A DNA stretch of 64,000 nt from Musa acuminata AAA Group (GCF_036884655.1 NC_088357.1:43347501-43411500); one strand, 5' to 3'; shown: positions 23,881-37,086, counted from the first letter of the stretch. Numbers and translations are program-made. Notes: a model not told the origin generated them from the letters alone.

Positions 23881-25159
23881 GTAGTACGCCCCATGATCCC
23901 TTTTGCCTATCGTGATATGAGTTGGTTTGATCAGGGTATACCGGTTAGGCTATGGAAAAGGATGCAATCTTCTTTTGGTTTCATCATGCGAATAAACTGG
24001 TGATTCAGTCTGTTTCATCATGCAATATTTATTTGAATTTGTTATGAGGTAGAGAAAGTAGGAGGAATTCTTATGTAATTTGATGAAATAGGATACTGAC
24101 ATAGTGAGGTATTGTGTCTGGTTGGACTAGCTGTAGCCTGCGAGAGGGTTTTTCGAATGTTTTGTTGTTAGCAATTCTGTTTAATTGAGATGAACGATTT
24201 GATGACCAGACGATACAGAACAGGGTTCTAGACATAAGGCAGATGTCTTTAAAGAGCAGATTAAGATGATACATTTCTTGAAGCAGGATAGGGAGAATGA
24301 AAAGTGTGGCTGCTTTAATAGTAGAGAAAACTTAAGAAAGATCCCCAAATTTGGTTGAGGAGAAAACATTATGAATCTATCGTTTGAGGTTTCTTTGTTT
24401 AGTTGCAGGATAAGCTATTGTTGTGGCATTAGATTAAGAATATAGGAAGTCTCCTTGTGGATTGCATGCGATTAAAGACTATGACACAGTTCAGACTATA
24501 AGAATTGTTCAACATTAGCAATCAACTCAGCTTGGTGTTTGGGCAGCAAATTGATCAGGAGTTTGCATGTACCGTACCATTTACAACTAGAAGGTGGTAC
24601 CTTTCTTATGTTATGGTGGTGAGTACAAAGCACTGAAATAGTGACCTCCCAATTAAATCTGAGAGTGTAAAAATTTTAAATTGGGTTAGTAATTATTGCT
24701 TGCATTTTTAATTACCTTATGTTGTAATTTCTATTTAAGATGCCTTTATTTCAAAGTCTAGGATCTCTTAGAAAGTTTGTGTGGTTTCTGGTCAGCTGGT
24801 TTATGTGGTTAGATTAAGTAGTTTTAATCTAAGGTATCATGCTCTATCATACTGTATCCTGTAAAAGCTGAGAACAGTTACTGTCTGAATTCAATACATT
24901 CTTTTGTGTGGCATCCAATGTATTATACTTGAATCAGTATTCTTTTAATGGTTGGCCTGTGTCCATGGTGCTAGGATTAGACATTGTTGGGAAAGATGTC
25001 TATTGGAATTCTAAAAGAAGTGTCGGGCAAAGTAGAGATTGAAATGATGGGAGAAGCTTTTTGGTATTATTTACAATTTGATACATCATGAAGCCTTAGA
25101 TGGTGATAGTTTCTTTTTGGGGCAACAAGTTCTACATGCATCAATTGTTGTGTTATATG

Positions 25160-25368
25160 CAAGGTCTGCCGTACCGGATCATACCGCTCGGTACGGGCGG
25201 TACATACCGGTCCGACAGGCCAGCGGTATGCGAACCGCCTTATATCAGTCCGTACTGTAGCTGTAGTACTGTAGCTGTAGCACCTGGGTGTACCGAGCGG
25301 TATACCGTACCGGTACTGGTACCGAGCCCGGGTCGAAACGCCGGTACGGTACGGTACGACTGACCTTG
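25160..25368. mobile_element. hAT-like MITE, 209 bp, with 8-bp target-site duplication
   Basis: The element begins CAAGGTCTGCCGTACC and ends GGTACGACTGACCTTG, which are inverted repeats with two mismatches in 16. It is flanked by perfect GTTATATG copies (25152-25159 and 25369-25376), an 8-bp duplication as expected for hAT transposition. The interior is dense in GGTACC/CGGTAC words and palindromes, and has no coding capacity. It sits in the presumed 5' UTR intron of VPS55. Confidence 0.85.
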
Positions 25369-26790
25369 GTTATATGGTTGTGAAAATGCCATTGCCAGAA
25401 TGAAAAGAAAGGGTTCCTGTTATCTATCATACTATGCATACTATCCTACACATATTAGTCTGCAATCTAGTTAACTCTTTCATTAGTTGAACCCATAAGC
25501 TACTCAGTTTTCTTTGTTTCTTGCACCTCTTGACATGAACCTGTGAGGTCTGGTCTTGATCCGAATAGGATAGTTCACCTATTTTTTTTAGACCCTTAAG
25601 GTTTCCTGGGGAGAAGATTCTATTCAGAAGAGTTTGGATTTGGAAGTTAAAAGGCTTTAAAAGAGTTGTTAAATTTTTAATTTATTTTTACATCACTCAA
25701 CAGTTTCATCCAGAAATATTGGGCCATTGTGGGACCATCAAAGTATTTAAATCTATCCGTTAGTTTTTTTTTTTGTATAATATGTTTATACAATAGTTAT
25801 TTACACAGTAATATTTTTGTATGATTTGATTAGTATATATTTTCTAATAATTATATCATAGTTCCATTTACTACCTGTTAATTTTCATTTGCGCCTTTTA
25901 TATGATTTTATGGTTTATATTTTAATTATAACTATCAATATAAAGTTATTTAACCTACAAAATATGATGGTAAACGAATATTTTATTGTATTAAAATATG
26001 TTTTCTCAAATTTGTTTCTAATTTGAATCTTTAACAAATAAAGTATGACAGGAGCCTCAAGCAGTGGGTCACCCTCTTTTGTTTTGTAGTGATCCTTTAA
26101 TCCCTTTTTCATATTATTTTCTTGGTCAATCCTGATCTGAGCAACTTTGATTTGGTTGATCCAATGAATTCTGTTTATATCACATGTAACTAATCTTGAT
26201 GCCATTATTGATATTGCAAACTATACTTGAACTATAAATTGAGTGGAGGCTTCCATGGATGACTTTGTTCAAGAGACATGCACATTACTTTTTTTCTTAT
26301 ACTTACTCCTCTATTTCTTTTTTCCTTGTTTGTTCTGCCAACATGCCTCTTCAATAATACTACATTTGTTGACCCTCTCTGGATCCTGCGGGGGCCTTTT
26401 GCAATGGGCCACTTGGTAACATGCCTGTACACAACCGTTCCATACCCTGCATCACTGATATGTAGGAGCATGCTGTCCAGTGGGTGGTGTTTTCTAGCTA
26501 CTTCCTTTCCTCTCATATCAGTATGTCTAGTAGCTGTTCTCTGCAATTCTCTCTTTCTCATTTCTAGCTTTTGGTTTGGTAGTATAGGCTTAAATCTACC
26601 GGAAATATGGGATGTCTGGTCGTGTTATCATATGTTACTATGTTACGTAAGATGTAAACCAGCAAGAGATCTTGAGTTAATTCCTTATGCTGTGATGCTT
26701 AAGGAAAACTATATTGTGATCTATCTCCACAGGTTTTGAATTGTTGATTTCTTACGCCACTGAGCTCACCATTGATCGGTAAAGAAGACA

Positions 26791-27442
26791 ATGGCGGGTT
26801 TATCCAACAGATTGACTGCTTGCCTGCACACTGGGCAGCTTGCTCTTTTGGCAATTCTGGTCTCTGGTGGAATAGTATTACAAATTTTGGTGAGTATACT
26901 CTAGATGCTAGTCTATTACATTGCTTACAACTGCATCTCTATATTCTCTCTTGTTCATTGTGATTTCAGGCATGTGCTTTATACAATAACTGGTGGCCTA
27001 TGTTAACAGGTAATGGAGTAATTGATTTGTGAATATATTGACAATGAATGTAATATCTTGGTAAGTTTGTGAAATTTTTCTGCAGCCTTGATGTATGTGA
27101 TCCTTCCTATGCCATTGCTGTTCTTTGGGGGTTCCAGCTCACTCATGTCCGGTGATGGAGATGGGTTAGTACTTATTGTTCTAACAAGAACGACTTTTTT
27201 GCTTTCCTAGATCTGAGATAACAAGTTTCTTGCCTTCCATGCTTACCAGCTGGGTGAATTTCACGAAATTCTTGACGGGAGCATCAGTTGTAGGAAGCAT
27301 CGCGATACCCTCCATATTGAAGCATGCAAATCTCATTGGATGGGGTGCTCTGGCAATGGAGCTGTCTTCATTCGTGGTCTTTGGTGTGGCGATCTTGTCG
27401 TTCCTTCAGATGAGTGATCGTGACGAGTATAGTTACTTCTAA
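26791..27442 (+). CDS. VPS55: Vacuolar protein sorting-associated protein 55 homologue (136 aa, four exons)
   Basis: Small endosomal membrane protein that in yeast works with Vps68 in transport from late endosome to vacuole; plant homologues belong to the same VPS55/LEPROT family. Exons 26791-26889, 26970-27009, 27086-27164 and 27250-27442 all have GT/AG boundaries and compatible phases (0, 1, 2). The protein starts MAGLSNRLTACLHTGQLALL. It has four hydrophobic segments (about 17-35, 43-62, 82-100, 108-127) and the family signatures NNWWPML, PMPLLFFGGSS and WVNFTKFLTGASVVGSIAIP. The short acidic/aromatic C-terminal tail (SDRDEYSYF) is cytosolic by analogy. Length and four-TM layout match the family. 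A longer frame starting at 27230 is an artefact reading through the third intron. Confidence 0.95.
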
Positions 27443-30074
27443 TGCTTGATTAATAGCTCATCACGGAATTACAAAACACCTGTTTATTCCCCTCATGTAC
27501 AGAGGTGCGCTTTCCTTTCATTGAGAAGAGGCAATTGCTGCTTGTGAATTTATGCAACTGTGCTGCCACACAGTTTGTTACTAGATTTTGTTTTTGTTGT
27601 TTGAAAGATGTTGGGAATAGTATTATACCTTTTGATTATTGGAATAAATTATTTTTTAACTTTAATATCACATGTTACAAAAGGTTATTTTTTCCTGTGA
27701 TACAGACAGGAGATATGGCACTTGCTGAAATATCTCTGCAAGGTTTAGAAATGCACAACAAGATTCTAGTAAAGGTGAAAAATCTGAGAGGACACTGCAA
27801 CTACTATTCTGTGAAGGCATAGGTTCCAAAAGATGCTAGCACTGGTTATGGTGTAATAGCTATAGGCATGCACCTGCTATGAATTCATTTGAACAATGTA
27901 ATAGAAGCTCTGTCAACAGGAAACAATTACATATGAACAAGTGAGTAGATCATGATAGTCAAAGACATCAGAGTAGATATTGAGAACCAGGTAATTGACC
28001 TTGTTGTCTAGATAAGATTTTCTATTGAGCTACCACTACAAACTGCATTAGGTAAACAAAAGTTGTATTAGTTTAGGCATTATGAGTTAATTTCTTGTAT
28101 GCAAACTTGATCCTTTTCAGGGGACCTTCTTATGAAATGAACACAATGTTATTGGTAGGTCAAATATCCTGCCACTGATTCAGTATTAATATATATATTT
28201 AGTTGAGAAAAATGTTGAAGGATCAGTCCTAAATTGCTGATGTGTCATTGAAGAATTGAAGTGATTCGTATATTTGCATTTGGACAAGTGCCATTGTAAT
28301 CACTTCATCAGCTAACTATCATTTAAGGATGATGTTAGTATCTTTCAAAAAAATAAATTATGATTTTATATTTTTGACTGAAATTAGCCAATGTTGATTA
28401 TAGTTATGATAAACCTGAATTATTTGAATTAAAATTTGCAGGAGGGATATGTGTGAAAGATCTTAATATTGTTCAAAAATATATCTGAATGTGAAAAGGC
28501 TTAGGAAATTGATGTCAACCTTCAACCTGTGACCTAAGTATTATTCTACATCATTTTCCCTCCTCTCTGGGCTTCATGGTTGGCAGAATTCCCTCATTGG
28601 CACGGAATCTTTCTTGTCAAACTTGACCATATTTAATGTAGGAAGGTTGATGATGGAGAGTGATGTTTTGTTTGAGAAACTTCTTAGAATAATTGCAATC
28701 TCTCACTAGAAGAAGACAAAAAAAAAAGAAAAAAATGCAGTCCAAGCCATTGCATATTAATGACATGTATTTTTTTCGTCTCTTCTAGATGAGGTTGACT
28801 TGACATCATGCACTTCTGACACGGTAAGAGTCACAAGTTGTGACCATTGACAAGTGTGGAAGGCAATTCAGAAGTAGTGGCCTATAATTGACATGGCTTC
28901 AGATGGTTGACTAATTTGCCATGTTTCCATCACAATGAATTCAACACCAAAGCATTGATGGGGCTTCATGTTGACTAGGGTGCGGTAGAACATTCTTAGT
29001 TTTGATCACATGAATACAAGTCCATTGATGGGCCTACACGTTGACTTTGGTGGCATAGAACATTCTTAGATTTGATCATTTTAATACAATCCACTATACA
29101 TTGGTGATGATTTCATCCTTTCTTTTTAAGATATCTTCAAGAAATTAAGTTAGTATTTTTTTTCCTAGTTTATTATCCTTAAGCTTATATTAATATGATA
29201 AAATTGGACAAAAATAAATTATTGTGTATATAGGTTTTACCATTACTTAAAGAACAAAAAGTCCCAAATCCACCAAGGTGATGATATCTTGCACATAATG
29301 TGTATGGTCACAGTACAAAGATTTATGTCAATAATTTAAACCCCAAAAATATTGATTTTATCCTTTATTTTATTTATTAGACATTTTCCCCCTTCTTCTT
29401 TATTTTATTATTATTTTTAAATATTTTAAAATTAACAGTTGTTTACTCAATAATTAATCTCTTCTCCGATTGTTTGACTTCCACCTATTCTTTCAGGGGA
29501 CCAAATTACCTATTAAATCTATTATTAATTCTATTTTGTAGTTTAAATCCCAACATTTAATGCGCATCACAAAATTGACCCGTCGGCGTATACCCACGTC
29601 TCACCCTTCTCGACGGAAGTGCTTTTGGTACTCAGGACGCTTCGCGTCGTGAATTACCTGCTCTGTAAGTGGAGACAGCGGTGGACCCCAGTGACGAGAA
29701 GCGTTGGGCCACGAGAAGTACGTTAAGAAAAGTATAGTTCGGTCTCGTTGGCAGATCTCTTTCCGACTCCGCACGGGTCACCCCTAAGAGCTGCACGGGG
29801 TGACGTCACGTCTCTAAGCCATGTGGTATCGCGCGTCAGAGGGAGGACCACGTCACCTTTCATTTGTTTCATCGGTGAACAACTCCTGCTGCGTGAATCT
29901 AATTAATCTGGCCGATCGAGAGCCCTACTTAATAGCTCGAGACTGGAGGACGCGACGAAGATATCTCTCTCTCTCGATCTCTCGATATTGTGTGTGGAGA
30001 ATCGACGAAGAAACGAACCTTGGGGCTTGAATCTGGCGGTCGATGGCCGGAGGCCGCAGCTGGTGGCAGCGGCG
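27443..30074. other. Intergenic region
   Basis: The first few hundred bp are probably VPS55 3' UTR. The rest is AT-rich without a supported gene. A ~70-bp word (tgatggg..cttcatgttgactaggg) is duplicated in tandem at about 28953-29093. From 29570 the sequence becomes GC-rich and is the likely promoter of the next gene, with a CT-rich leader around 29958-29985. Confidence 0.5.
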
Positions 30075-30974
30075 ATGAAGTGCAAGGAGCATCCCTACGA
30101 ATTGGGCGCCGGCGTCTGCGCCTCCTGCCTCAGGGAGCGCCTCCTCGCTCTCGTAGCCGCCGAGAACGAGCTATCCCCCCACCGCCAACCATGGGGTTTC
30201 GACGCGCCCACCATCGCCTTCCCCCGGTCCGTGTCGCCTTACCTGCCACACCGCCGATCCGTCGGTTCCGACGCCTCGCACCACCACGACCCCAGCTTCT
30301 TCAGCACCCCCGGGCTCGGCCACACCTTGGATGGCGAATTCGACGGCGGTCGGAACCGGAGGTCCGGGCGGTTCTCCGTCCTCAAAGCGCTCTTCAGGCA
30401 TCACACATCGGAGAAGGGAGAGGACGACTGGGTGCCTCGTAAGGGCTCCGGACCGAGATCATGGTTCTCGGCGCTCGTTCGCCTCCGCCGCCGCAGGAAG
30501 AAGCGGCAACCGGAGCCCTTCTCGGCGGCAGAGGGAGAGACGGCACCGGAACAGAATACGAGGTCGTGTCGGTTGGTGCAGCGGGGGATGTCGCCGGCCA
30601 TGGAGGACGAGGAGGAGTCGGACGCGAGCGGGTACACGAGCGAGTCCTCGAACGGGTGGAGGCGTCCGATTCCGACGCGGCGGATCTCCGCGAGCAGCCG
30701 TCACCGCCACCGCCACCACCAACAGCAACAACAACAACAACAACTGCGAGGCGTCGGCTGCGTGTCGGGGTTTACGGTCCGCCTGAGCCCGCTGATGAGG
30801 TCGGGCGCCAGCGGGCGGCACAGCCAGGTGTCTGAATCGGCGGGAGTCTCCGGTGAGCTGCGATACCCGGCGAACTCGGTCCGCCGGGACCGGCGCACTG
30901 CCACCGGATGCGCTCCGCTCGGGCTCGACCCGAGCCGGTCTTGGAAGCTAGCCGATTTCGGCCGGTTCAAATGA
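30075..30974 (+). CDS. Intronless plant protein of unknown function with N-terminal cysteine motif (299 aa)
   Basis: One GC-rich exon. The chosen start gives MKCKEHPYELGAGVCASCLR, with Cys at 3, 15 and 18 in a C-x11-C-x2-C pattern followed by ERLLALVAAE. This N-terminal block is shared, as I recall, by a family of uncharacterised plant proteins and is loosely like the start of OCTOPUS (DUF740) proteins. The rest is Arg/Ser/His-rich and likely disordered, with SGYTSESSNGW, a His/Gln run (HHQQQQQQQQL) and the conserved-looking C-terminal RSWKLADFGRFK. There is no signal peptide or membrane segment. An in-frame upstream ATG at 29988 would add 29 non-conserved residues; the ATG before KCKEHPY is favoured by family resemblance. 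Confidence 0.8.
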   Translation: MKCKEHPYELGAGVCASCLRERLLALVAAENELSPHRQPWGFDAPTIAFPRSVSPYLPHRRSVGSDASHHHDPSFFSTPGLGHTLDGEFDGGRNRRSGRFSVLKALFRHHTSEKGEDDWVPRKGSGPRSWFSALVRLRRRRKKRQPEPFSAAEGETAPEQNTRSCRLVQRGMSPAMEDEEESDASGYTSESSNGWRRPIPTRRISASSRHRHRHHQQQQQQQQLRGVGCVSGFTVRLSPLMRSGASGRHSQVSESAGVSGELRYPANSVRRDRRTATGCAPLGLDPSRSWKLADFGRFK

Positions 30975-33742
30975 CGATTCTGCCCACCGCTTAGCATAAC
31001 AGAAAAAGAAAACGATTTACTGTGAATTAGATATCTTTTATTATAAATATTCATATTTATAATAAAGCTGTGATATTGAAAACCTCCGACTTAGAAACTT
31101 TGGCGGGCTAACTCAAGTAACACTACCATTCTTAATAGTAAGATCTAAGATACATGGGAGATTCTTTACAATACTAATTCCGATGAAATGGGGTACAAAT
31201 TTATGGTGTAAGTTTATCGGTGTATTCGTCAATTATTTCATCAAATTAAACTATGACAAATGATATTAAAATAGATCAATAAGAATGTAAAGTAGTGTTT
31301 GTGAATCTTGTTCCCTTTCCTACTTATAATAAAACCTAAGGGTCTTTAGACTTCTCAGTCAATTGCCTCCATCTTCCAAGTATCTGAGTAACCTCTGGCA
31401 ACACTTGTGCCTAAAATAAATATACTTTACTGTTTAACAATGACACAATAGAATAGAAAGGTATCCTTTGAACACTATCAGTCTTATCACAAATTGCATC
31501 ACTCCATTTGAGAACCATTTACTAATCATTTTCAAGCTTAACTTGAAGATCATGTTGTTCATGAGTTGATGATTTCAGTTGAAGGCTAAAGATTGAGTTA
31601 TTGTGGTAGGTTAGAAGCTTAACACACAAATCAACTATTTTTCAGGATATGTAATGTTGATGAGGTTTCTTATTGAGAATAAACAGATGGAATTGTCTTT
31701 GTAAAATTAGCTTCTTCTTTCTTTCTTTTTGATAGAATGCTCATTGGTGTTTACCATTCAATACCTTTTAGAAATAAAAATAAAAATTTTGAAGTCAATA
31801 AATGTTTTTTAATTATTTTATCATCAAGTCAAATCAATAATCATTAGTTTTGTTCGGGAGAAAGAAATTTTTTTAAAAAAATCAGATATCGATAATAAAA
31901 AATATATCAATAAATCGATACAAGATTAATATGGCTTTGACACCGCCACTACCTATTTTCGTAAAGAAAAATTAAATTCTTGACATAGTAATCAAACTAT
32001 TGATAAACCTAACTCAAACATAATTCTCCTTGTATATCTTCTTATATAAGATTAAAAAAAAAAATTATAGCTTTTGTCTACCGACGTATTTATAGAATAG
32101 TCAAATTTTAATTTTAAAATTTCTTCCATGTTTTCTACTAGGAATCTTTGTTTTATTAGAATAATTAAATCTAAAAATCTAAAAATACTTATCAATCCCA
32201 ACAAGGTTTACTAAAGGATTAAGGTTTTTGTTTCAAAAGTTAGTTTCTTTAAGATTTCTCATGATAGAATTTAATCCAAAAGCTGATATAAAACTAGAAA
32301 ATTTTGTAATGCAGTTAACAAGTGAAGAAGACTCGAAGAAAATTATTCTACTAAAGTATTTGCATGAAAGAAAAAAGAGGATTTGATGTGTGCTGGAGAG
32401 GAGCTTGCTGCATTTTTCCAAGCAATTTTGTGTCCCAAAATATGACATTCATGCAATCCATATGATCAAAGAGTATAAACATTTGTGTCTGATGTGAGTG
32501 TATCCATGTTTGCTCCTGAGATACATACATGTATCATGAAGATACAAAACATTAGGAAACCTGTAACTCCTAATATTTTCAGCTAAATAATTTATGACAT
32601 CAAGAAAAATTAAGGTATGCAATCATCATGATGGAATGAGAAGTTCATGTATCCTCTCAACAATTAGACTGTCCTCTTTCTTTCTCTCTCTATATCTCTA
32701 TGGCATACACAGAGATTAATCAAGTGATTTACAGAAGCCAAATGCTTGATTTCATGTACCTCAAGAGCAGTGTCTAAGAATGTGGGGTAGTCCTAAGGAT
32801 GAATAAATGAACCCTAGAGGGAGTGTTGAGGAACATCCTATATATAATGATCACAAACCTTGAAGCAAACATATGTACATGCTTTCCCTTTTCATGTAAC
32901 TTGCCATTAATGTTTTCATTGCCTTGTAAATGTGGCAGAAAACCCCCTAACTACAATTTCAACAGAGCTGAATCCTTCTGTTCCTTTGTGAATTGATCCC
33001 ACAAGGATCTTCTAATGTATATCCATGTTGTCTGTACCCCATTGAGAGCAGTGAAATTGAAAGGACTGATAAAGAGATGATGAAACCTTGTGAATAGCAC
33101 ATGATCTTGTAATATTAAGCTTCAAGTTCTATAGAGACACTGCACACCGTCTGTGTGTTCCATGCAACCATATCCACCAATTTGAAGCATTGCTAAACCA
33201 GCTTAATCAACCATTAAAGCATAAACAAACAAGAAAATGGCAACATGATAGATGAAAGAATTGGGAGATCCAACCTCAAGTGACCCTAACATGCTGCCAA
33301 GCTTGCTGAGTGTTTGGAACATGCAGGAGAAAGCTGGGAGAACCCTAGCAAAAATGACAAGGGAAAAGGGTTCCTCAAGAAAGAGCAAGTAAGAACATAG
33401 TCCAACTACTGAACCAAAAGATTGGATTACAACCTCATGTAGTTAGATGTCTTGACATATATGTGATTGGAGTCTGTAGCTCATATCTAAGATAGAAGAG
33501 ATACAGCAATCATGTCTTTGTTGACATGCGACCCAATCCTTTCTCTCCTCTCATCCAAACTCATACTCACAGCAAGAGATTAGAATTATTTCTTAGGCTA
33601 AAGATGGCAAGGAAGACAAAAAGAATGATAGGATCCTGCAACCTCTTTCTATGAAGCAACGGCATGATGGCTGCTTCTCTCCCTTTCCTTCTTCCTCGTT
33701 GAGTGGTGGCTTGTTTGATCATGCTTCCAGTGGAGGGAGAGT
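30975..33742. other. Intergenic region
   Basis: AT-rich DNA with no recognisable gene on either strand. The last few hundred bases would hold the 3' UTR of the B3 gene, which is transcribed from the right. Confidence 0.5.
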
Positions 33743-34549
33743 TTAGGCAGGACCAGCAGTGTCCATGGAGGTCTCTCCATGGCCATCCATCTCGGAGCAT
33801 TCGAGGTCGACTCCGAACAGCCGGACTCGCCTTGGCTCGGCCATGCGACGGCGCACCGGCACTGATTCCAGAACTAGCGGCGTGCCGGCCATTCCACCAC
33901 CGACTTGCACCCTGGTTTGCTGCGGCGGCTGGGGCATCGCTCGATGAAACAGCTGTGGCCGCCCGAGGTCCGCAGCACCGTGCACGGCGGGCATAGTGGG
34001 TGAGAAAAGCTTACCCCAGGGTGAGAATTGCAGGACGGGAAGGGCCGGGCGTCGCCAGGTTGGTTCGGGCCGGTGCCAGTCGATGAAGAAGCGGCCGTGT
34101 CCAGACTCTCCGGCGGTGGCACGGCTGAAGGAGACGGTGTCTCCGGAATCGAGCTGCTTGTCCTTCACGAACCGGCTCCACCCCTTGGTCATCACGTAGC
34201 TCTGGCTGCTGTTCCAGTACGAGTAGCGGAACTCCCAGTGCTTGCCGTTGGGGTCCTCGAAGCAGAGGTGGATGCCCTTGTCCGCCGACGAGGGGTCGAG
34301 GGGGAAGTACTTCTCTGCGTAGTGCTTGGGGATCACAAGGCGGTTCAGCTTACCGACATCGCTCGGTGTGACTACCTTGTGGAACATGTGCTCGCGCTCC
34401 ACGGGAGGAGCGGAGCAGTCGGCAGCATCAGCATGACCAAGCCGAAGGGAGGAGTAGGATGAAAGCGAGGTAGAAGCAGCGAAGGGGATCGGCCTAAATA
34501 CCTCCATATTCATGCCACCTTTTTTCTTCAAAGGATCCAAGAATGACAC
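33743..34549 (-). CDS. B3-domain transcription factor of the RAV/NGATHA type with RLFGV repressor motif (268 aa)
   Basis: Predicted nuclear sequence-specific DNA-binding protein. The B3 domain spans about 54-162. It starts [20 protein letters not shown], continues with [30 protein letters not shown] and [11 protein letters not shown], and ends [10 protein letters not shown]. These words are characteristic of the RAV subfamily, whose B3 domain recognises CACCTG-like sites. There is no AP2 domain before it, so it is of NGATHA/B3-only type. RLFGVDLEC at 243-251 is the B3 repression motif (R/KLFGV) that recruits TOPLESS-type corepressors. Starts at residue 13 or 15 (MNMEVF) are alternatives to the first ATG. 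GA runs lie 130-320 bp upstream (34689-34708, 34850-34868). It is a single exon and GC-rich. Confidence 0.93.
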   Translation of the reverse strand: MSFLDPLKKKGGMNMEVFRPIPFAASTSLSSYSSLRLGHADAADCSAPPVEREHMFHKVVTPSDVGKLNRLVIPKHYAEKYFPLDPSSADKGIHLCFEDPNGKHWEFRYSYWNSSQSYVMTKGWSRFVKDKQLDSGDTVSFSRATAGESGHGRFFIDWHRPEPTWRRPALPVLQFSPWGKLFSPTMPAVHGAADLGRPQLFHRAMPQPPQQTRVQVGGGMAGTPLVLESVPVRRRMAEPRRVRLFGVDLECSEMDGHGETSMDTAGPA

Positions 34550-36420
34550 TGCTGTCCTGCTTCTTTCTTACATGAGAAAGATGATTCCGGAAAGAGATCA
34601 ATCAGGAGAGGATGAAGGAAGAAGACGAAGAAGAAGAAGGATCGGAGATCACCATGTCTGTACTCCCTTATGGAAGGATGAATATGTCAGAGAGAGAGAG
34701 AGAGAGAAGGTAGGGTTACTACTGTTTGATTCTTCGCTTTACCAACCTGATCCTGCATGCCCCACAAGGTTCCCTGAACAAGGTAGGGATGCTTACCTTC
34801 AACCTAATCGGAAAAGGAGAATGGGAAGACAAAGGATGGAGGTAGCTGAGAGAGAGAGAGAGAGAGAGGAAGAAGGAAGACAACAACAGGAGACCCTAGG
34901 AATAATATGACACTACTAACCCTGCAGAAACCTTGTGCATTTGTTTACTCCATGACTGCAATTGCAGCTCCCTAATGTCAACTAATTAAGATAAAAGTAT
35001 CATCGCTACATTGGTACTTGTATGGATAACCATCACAACATGTGGTGCACGCACACAAACACACACTGCACTGTCTTCTTGTTTAGCTGTGGCTTCAACA
35101 TGGGTTTGGTGCTGTGGCAGAGTCAGTGGAGGGGAGAAAGACAACACGGATCAATAGATCTGACATGGTAGGAACAACATCTTGTTTCCCGAACCTGTGA
35201 TGTGATCCAGACAATTGACAGAGATTCCAAGAACATTATATTTCATTGTCATCAGAATCTGCAAGTTTATCCACAGTGAAACTCTTCCTGATGCCATTGC
35301 CATTTCTTGATCTCAAACGGATCGACATCTCGGTCTTGAAATGTTCTTTTTGTTGGTTGAATCACAATTATTTTCCTCCATGACTTGCCCAAAAATATAT
35401 CATATTGTTGGATGCCAGAGATCTTAAAAGACTTGAATGTAGCAAATCCAACACATCTCGAGCTGGAAGTATGGCATTAAGAATCTGAAGAACACTGGTT
35501 AATCTTTAGCTTTCAGGCTGTCAAAAGACAACGATGCATGCCCATTAGCCCTCATGCATTCGTTGCTAACTGTGCCTACAACTCAACCTTCGGAAGAGAT
35601 GTTGTCTCGAATCCAAGAAAAGAAGCCTTGCTAAGGAGAAAACAAGTAAGCATTATGAAAGGCATTTAAACTGCAATGTCATGTTTAATGGAACATGTAA
35701 ACTGCCATAAGATGAACCGAGAAGAATCAGACCGTATGATACGGGAAAGAAATAGAGAAGAAGTCTCAGTCATGTTCAAGCACACAACATGGGGTGTGGC
35801 AGCAGCCAACAAGGAACAGCACAAAGTTCTCTTCTAGTTTAATGGGATGATGATGCCAGCAGCTTGAAGAAGCCTGACGTTGGTTTATGGATCCTAACAA
35901 AGATTAGGATGACAATAATTAAGGTTTTGCTAGTTGACTTTGAGATCAGGAAAAGTCACTCCACCACCTCCCAATCCCACTTGCAGCGCACACCCCCAAA
36001 AACCAGCTACAGCTTCTTCTTCTTCTTCTTCATCTCCTCCTGCTGCATTAGGTTGGATCAACACAGCCATCTGTTCATGAGCTTGTCTTAGACTTGCAGG
36101 TGTGGTTATTTATTGGGGTAGTCTCCATGTCATGCAGGTATTTGTACTTGTAGGTGTGTCGACTTCATATCTTGGCAGAAGTCATGTAGTACATTTTATT
36201 GTTGTGTGCAGTAGGCACTGGGTAGGGTTAGAGAGTGCCTATTTATTATGAACACATGTGAGCCAAAGGGAATCAATCCTTATGAATCACCACATGCAAA
36301 CATTAGGAAGTCTCTTATGCAACTCTGCTGGACATTGGTTGGTAGAACCAATGCTTTAGCATTTCAAACACAGGAGAAAGAAGGAGACTGTGCACTCTTT
36401 AGAATACTCTAATTAGATTG

Positions 36421-36423
<3 letters not shown>
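34550..36423. other. Upstream region of the B3 gene; no other gene supported
   Basis: Holds GA-rich leader or promoter sequence to about 34900, then ordinary intergenic DNA with short open frames that match nothing I recognise. Confidence 0.5.

Positions 36424-36464
<41 letters not shown>
36424..36464. repeat. (GA)n microsatellite
   Basis: Pure GA run of about 41 bp. A second of similar size lies at 37087-37126. Confidence 0.95.
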
Positions 36465-36466
<2 letters not shown>

Positions 36467-37086
36467 CATCTCAGCAATCTAATACAATTTATGCCCAACA
36501 CATTGGAGCATAGATTAGAATATGATTTAATAGGTCATTCCTTATATAAAAAATTAGTGAGGCTTCCTGAACCAATCCTTTTTATCCTAAAAACATCTCT
36601 AAATGCATGAAACAACACCTTCATTTGCTAGTAAAAACTTCATTTACTAGCAGCTTCTGTTTAGAGAGAGAATTTTTGGTAGATGAGATTATTTTCCTAG
36701 TATGACCACAAAATTCTCTCTTAAAGTTTCTACACTTTTTGTGAACTTAGATTCAGTCAAAAAGGGAAAGAGTATTTGGTGCTTTTCAATCTTGCAAATG
36801 GGTGAGTGGCTGTGTTCATATCGTCTCACACAGATTAGCTAGAAATAATTAGATACATCCTTTTAAATGTCTTTCTTCTGTGCTTGTAAATATATATGTC
36901 ATTTTTTTTTGTACTTTAATCACTTCCTCCAGCTGCTCTATTTAATATCATATGTTGAATTGGGATGAGATCAAGACATCACCTTCCAAAGGGAATCTTT
37001 GGCATGGCTTGATGATATAAGAGTACCTGATATGCCAATGAGTACATCATACAAGAAAATTACAAGACATGAAGTCAGAATCAAGT

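Noticed and set aside
26278..26739. 153-aa hydrophobic plus-strand frame just before VPS55
   Set aside because: Lies in the presumed leader intron, is AT-rich and poly-T derived, and resembles no membrane family; treated as chance.
27505..27822. 105-aa frame after VPS55
   Set aside because: Position and composition fit the VPS55 3' UTR; no family match.
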